64,000 nucleotides of DNA from Terriglobia bacterium (GTDB lineage Bacteria; Acidobacteriota; Terriglobia; Bryobacterales; Bryobacteraceae), in the NCBI GenBank assembly GCA_021325235.1, contig JAJPHN010000051.1, forward strand, positions 62,001 through 126,000, read 5' to 3'. Position numbers and translations under genes: made by a program. This document shows positions 60,749 through 64,000 of this stretch, piece after piece; position 1 is the stretch's first letter; each line of letters begins with the position of its first letter. The notes under the pieces are model-generated. The model was not told the origin of the DNA and ran no database searches. It saw only the letters and a list, made by a program, of their open reading frames with translations.

Positions 60749-61921
60749 GTGCAGTTTCTGGTCTCGGCGGGCGAAGCCTCGAGCGATCTGTATGCAGCGG
60801 GCGTCACCCGACACTTGGCCGCCGCGCTTCCCGAGGCGCATTTCTACGGCTGCGCCGGACCGCGATTGCAGGCTGCCGGTGTCGAGCCCGTTCTCGATGC
60901 GCGCGAGATTGCAGTGGTCGGCCTGGCGGAAGTTGTTCACCATCTGCCCCGCATCTATCTCCGCTACCGTGCGCTCATCCGGCATATTGAAAAGCACCCG
61001 CCGGTAGCCGCGCTGCTCACCGACAGCCCCGATTTTCATCTGCGGCTGGCGCGCCATCTCCACCGGCTGGGCGTGCCGGTTTTCTACCTGGTTGCGCCGC
61101 AGGTATGGGCCTGGCGCGAAGGCCGCGTTGCAACCATCCGCCGGCTGGTTGATAAGCTTTTTTGCTTATTTCCGTTCGAGGAGCCGTGGTTCCGCGAGCG
61201 CGGCGTGGATGCGTCCTATATTGGGCATCCGCTCGCCTCGATGGTTCGACCGCAGTACAGCCGGGCTGAATTCCTGGCGCGCCACGGCATTCGCGGGGAC
61301 CGGCCGCTCGTCACCCTATTGCCCGGAAGCCGGGCCGGTGAAGCGCGCCGCCATCTGCCGGTGCTGCTCGAAGCTGCCGCGCTGCTTGAGGGCGATGTCG
61401 GGCCCCGTTTTCTGCTGGCAACCCCGAAAGGCTTCGAGTCCCATTCGGTTCTTCAAAGTTTTCGGGAACCTCTGGCCGCGCGATCCATCAAAGTAGTTGA
61501 AAACGAGGCCTGGGATGCAATCGCGCACGCCGATGTCGCCCTCGCCGCAAGCGGAACCGTGACGATTGAAGCGGCTGTGCTCGGCACCCCCATGGTGACC
61601 TTTTATAAGGTCAATCCGCTGAGCTGGCACGCGGGCCGGCGGCTGGTCAAGGTTCCTTATTTATCCATGGTCAACCTGGTAGCCGGCCGTAAGATTGTGC
61701 CCGAGCTCATACAGCAGGAAATGACCGCCGCCAACATCGCTGCCGCGGCTTCGGAGTTGCTTACGAATCCCGATGCGGCGGCCGGAATGCGGCGCGAACT
61801 GGCCGAGGTGCGAGGCGCGCTCTCGAGCCAGGGCGATCCGCTGCGCCGCGCCGCCGAAATGATACTCGCCTCTGCTCCGCTCAGACGCGAAACGATAGCA
61901 GGCCCCGACAGGAGAGAATAG
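60749..61921 (+). CDS. lpxB: Lipid-A-disaccharide synthase
   Basis: A 390-residue glycosyltransferase that joins UDP-diacyl-glucosamine and lipid X in lipid A synthesis. Signature motifs: FLVSAGEASSDLYAAGV at the start, VFYLVAPQVWAWREGRVATI (residues about 110-130), SYIGHPLA, LLPGSRAGEARRHLPVLLEA, and DVALAASGTVTIEAAVLGTP with MVTFYKVNPLSWHAGR. The GTG at 60749 gives the family's usual start; GTG 60713 would add twelve residues. Its presence shows that the organism makes lipid A. The next gene follows after 8 bases. Confidence 0.96.
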   Translation: MQFLVSAGEASSDLYAAGVTRHLAAALPEAHFYGCAGPRLQAAGVEPVLDAREIAVVGLAEVVHHLPRIYLRYRALIRHIEKHPPVAALLTDSPDFHLRLARHLHRLGVPVFYLVAPQVWAWREGRVATIRRLVDKLFCLFPFEEPWFRERGVDASYIGHPLASMVRPQYSRAEFLARHGIRGDRPLVTLLPGSRAGEARRHLPVLLEAAALLEGDVGPRFLLATPKGFESHSVLQSFREPLAARSIKVVENEAWDAIAHADVALAASGTVTIEAAVLGTPMVTFYKVNPLSWHAGRRLVKVPYLSMVNLVAGRKIVPELIQQEMTAANIAAAASELLTNPDAAAGMRRELAEVRGALSSQGDPLRRAAEMILASAPLRRETIAGPDRRE

Positions 61922-61929
61922 AAGAAAAG

Positions 61930-63888
61930 ATGGAACGCTGTTGGAAAGTGCCGGTACTCTTCGGATTGCTGGCCGCCGCCGCCGTTGCGCAGGAAAAGCG
62001 TCCGGCTGGGCTCGAAGTTCAGAAGTACACGATCGATGCGCAGATCAATCCGCGCACGCAGTCGCTCGACGCTACCGCACGGATTGCGTTCACGCCCTCG
62101 GACACCCTCAGCGACGCGACTTTCGAACTGAACAACGCGCTCAACGTCTCGAAAGCGGCCGATTGCAGCGGTAAGCCGCTGGCCACCTCGCGCAACACGC
62201 AGGACTTCACGATTCACGTGACCTTCACGAGCCCGGTGCCGAAAGGGCAGGCCTGCGAAATCGCGATCAGCTACAGCGGCAAGCTGACCGGCGATGAAGA
62301 TTCGCCCGTGTCCGGCATCAAATTCGCCGCGCTTCATCCGGACTTCGGTTATCTGCTGTATCCGGCGCGCTGGTTTCCGGTGGCCGGCTACACCACCGAC
62401 CGCTTCAGCGCCGACCTGCACATCACCACGCCCGCCGATTACAAAGTGCTTGCAAGCGGCGACGAGAAAACGGATGCTGCGCGCAGCGGCACGGTGTATT
62501 CGTTCCATTACGACAAGCCTAGTTTTCCGGGCAGCATCGCGGTCGTGAAAGGGGACGGCACGCGCGTCAGCTCGCAGGGCATTACGACTCAGGTTTACTT
62601 CCGCGGCAGCGAGGCAGCGGACGCTCAGTCCTATGGCGATGAGACGGGCAAGATCATGTCGTTCCTCACCAATGAATACGGGCTCGCGCCCCAGGCCAAC
62701 CTGGCGCTGGTGGAGACTGAAGCGGGTGCTGTCAACGGCTATTCCGCGCCCGGCATCATCTTCCTTTCTCCGGGCTCCATCAGCAGGACGGTGAACACGC
62801 GTGTGCTCACAAACCAGCTCTCGCGGCAGTGGTGGGGCGTCCTGGTTTCGCCCGCCAATCGCAATCACATCTGGCTTGAGAACGGTCCGGCGCGCTATTC
62901 CGAACTGCTCTATATGGAGCACACTGCAGGCACGGGCGCGGCTGAAGCCGAAATCAAGAACACTTATGTGGAAGCCCTGACGGTAAAAGATCCGCCCGTG
63001 CTGCAGGCCGCCCGGCTCGACGATTATTCGCCCGAGTACTGGGCGCTCACCGCCGCGAAAGGCGCCGCCGTTCTGAACATGCTGCGCAGCGTGGTGGGCG
63101 ATGCCAATTTCAAGAAGGGCATGCACGCCTTCATCGATAAGTACAGCTGGCAATCGGTCACCAGCGAAGAGTTCCGTAAGGTGATGGAACAGGTCTCGGG
63201 GCAGGATCTGCGCTACTTCTTCATTCAGTGGCTGGAGTCGAGCGGCTCGCCCGAGTTCAAGCTCGAATACACCGTCTTCCGCACGCAGAAAGGCTTTCGC
63301 GTAGTCGGCAAGATCAACCAGGATCTCGATACGTTTCGCATGCCGGTCGATCTGCGCATCGATACCGAAGGCAATCCGGAGGACAAGACCATCGAAGTTA
63401 CGGGCACCTCATCCGAGTTCAGCGTGGATACGTTCGGCAAGCCGCGCAAGCTGACGCTCGATCCGAATCATGTTCTGCTGCGCACCGATCCGAGCATGCA
63501 GGTTGCAGTGGCGATCAAGCGCGGCGAGCAATTTGTGGCGATTGGCGATTACGCCAATGCGCTCCGCGAATATCAGAAGGCGCTCGAGGTGAATCGCAAC
63601 AGCTCGCTCGCCCACTACCGAATTGGCGAGCTCTTCTTCAAGCAGAACAATTTTCAGTCTGCGGCCAACGAGTTTCGCGCGGCCATTAACGGCGACCTCG
63701 ATCCGAAGTGGACCGAGGTCTGGTCGCACGTCAATCTCGGCAAGATCTTTGATGTTACTGGCCAGCGCGACCGGGCCGTGAACGAGTACAAGCTAGCGAT
63801 TCGCACGCACGACAACACCGGCGGAGCGCAGGACGAAGCCGGCAAGTACTCGACGCATCCCTACGAGCAGAAGAACTCGGAGACGTAG
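61930..63888 (+). CDS. M1-peptidase-like protein with lost zinc site, fused to TPR
   Basis: A 652-residue exported protein (signal VPVLFGLLAAAAVA). Residues about 25-215 match the N-terminal beta domain of M1 aminopeptidases, and about 220-430 match the catalytic domain. The place of the zinc motif HExxH reads NQLSR in TNQLSRQWWG (near residue 295), and the following NEGFA-type motif reads ENGPA in WLENGPARY. Both zinc histidines are gone, so peptidase activity is not expected. TPR units follow at about 530-630 (QFVAIGDYANALREYQKALE). It may bind peptides or act as a scaffold; it is eight bases after lpxB. Confidence 0.85.
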   Translation: MERCWKVPVLFGLLAAAAVAQEKRPAGLEVQKYTIDAQINPRTQSLDATARIAFTPSDTLSDATFELNNALNVSKAADCSGKPLATSRNTQDFTIHVTFTSPVPKGQACEIAISYSGKLTGDEDSPVSGIKFAALHPDFGYLLYPARWFPVAGYTTDRFSADLHITTPADYKVLASGDEKTDAARSGTVYSFHYDKPSFPGSIAVVKGDGTRVSSQGITTQVYFRGSEAADAQSYGDETGKIMSFLTNEYGLAPQANLALVETEAGAVNGYSAPGIIFLSPGSISRTVNTRVLTNQLSRQWWGVLVSPANRNHIWLENGPARYSELLYMEHTAGTGAAEAEIKNTYVEALTVKDPPVLQAARLDDYSPEYWALTAAKGAAVLNMLRSVVGDANFKKGMHAFIDKYSWQSVTSEEFRKVMEQVSGQDLRYFFIQWLESSGSPEFKLEYTVFRTQKGFRVVGKINQDLDTFRMPVDLRIDTEGNPEDKTIEVTGTSSEFSVDTFGKPRKLTLDPNHVLLRTDPSMQVAVAIKRGEQFVAIGDYANALREYQKALEVNRNSSLAHYRIGELFFKQNNFQSAANEFRAAINGDLDPKWTEVWSHVNLGKIFDVTGQRDRAVNEYKLAIRTHDNTGGAQDEAGKYSTHPYEQKNSET

Positions 63889-63923
63889 ACCGTTAATTTT
63901 TAGAAGACGCTGCGGCAGCCCGC

Positions 63924-64000
63924 TCAGGCCCGTTTTCGCAAACGCCAGAACACCGCCACGCCGCCTAACGCCAGTAAGCCGATCGAGGCGGGCTCTGGCG
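63924..64000 (-). CDS. C-terminal end of a PEP-CTERM protein (cut by the window edge)
   Basis: On the minus strand the last 24 codons before the stop at 63924 read PEPASIGLLALGGVAVFWRL, then RKRA. This is a classical PEP-CTERM sorting signal: PEP, a hydrophobic helix, and basic residues at the very end. The rest of the gene lies beyond the right edge. It should be a substrate of the exosortase at 31445-32332. Confidence 0.85.
   Translation of the reverse strand, partial: PEPASIGLLALGGVAVFWRLRKRA

Overview
The window looks like chromosomal DNA of a GC-rich, diderm, Gram-negative soil-type bacterium, most probably an acidobacterium of the Bryobacter/Solibacter kind. Pointers are: a TonB-dependent receptor carrying an N-terminal carboxypeptidase-regulatory-like domain, secreted FG-GAP/VCBS and beta-propeller proteins, an exosortase/EpsI pair with PEP-CTERM substrates, PQQ-like propellers, multiheme cytochromes next to TPR proteins, and LpxB plus TamA/TamB-like envelope genes. 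This taxon call is inference from gene content only. I saw no insertion sequence, phage, integrase, CRISPR array or rRNA operon.

Layout. 0.1-6.1 kb: envelope genes (OmpA-like, CPBP protease-like, an Atl-type DNA repair protein, a PpiD/SurA-like foldase, DedA). 6.1-11.4 kb: a hypothetical gene, then the housekeeping run phoH-ybeY-corC-era-BON; phoH is preceded by a possible leaderless small ORF that overlaps its start. 11.4-22.1 kb: a PEP-CTERM protein, a Tat-exported ferritin-like protein, a methyltransferase, glutamine synthetase, an FG-GAP repeat protein, a membrane pyrophosphatase, tRNA-Arg(CCT) and an HdeD-like protein. 22.1-27.1 kb: purD and mnmG (divergent), then a parS site, parA and parB. 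A by-eye shift in GC skew near here suggests that the replication origin is close, although no DnaA-box cluster lies in the window. 27.1-33.7 kb: tRNA-Met, a beta-propeller protein and an S55 peptidase, divergent from exosortase-epsI, then a ComEA-like protein. 33.7-39.0 kb: an aldose-epimerase-like protein, a PQQ-like propeller, a HipA-like kinase with its DUF3037 partner, a frameshifted membrane protein and a YfdX-like protein. 39.4-47.8 kb: a ThiF/MoeB protein divergent from a tightly overlapping tamA-surA(N)-tamB-DUF2103 operon. 47.8-54.5 kb: a decayed TonB C-terminal gene, a membrane protein plus winged-helix regulator behind a palindromic operator, a cytochrome/Cu-monooxygenase-like/TPR fusion, a VOC-AHSA1-ArsR operon, a seven-heme cytochrome and a TPR protein. 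54.8-64.0 kb: a large TonB-dependent receptor ending in a strong terminator, Uma2, DinB, two hypothetical genes, lpxB, an inactivated M1-peptidase-like/TPR protein, and at the edge the tail of another PEP-CTERM protein.

How the genes work together. Three themes recur. One is outer-membrane biogenesis and surface display: PpiD-like, TamA/TamB, LpxB, exosortase with two visible substrates, and the TonB-dependent receptor. The second is translation and chromosome maintenance: ybeY, era, mnmG, parABS and two tRNAs. The third is periplasmic redox proteins: the heme/Cu/TPR fusion and the heptaheme cytochrome. The points I rate as most worth checking are the HipA-like kinase/DUF3037 pair, the exosortase system with substrates far from the enzyme, the operator placed between -35 and -10 of a leaderless-looking gene, the mutated M1 active site, and the single-base frameshift that separates a membrane protein from its natural last helix.
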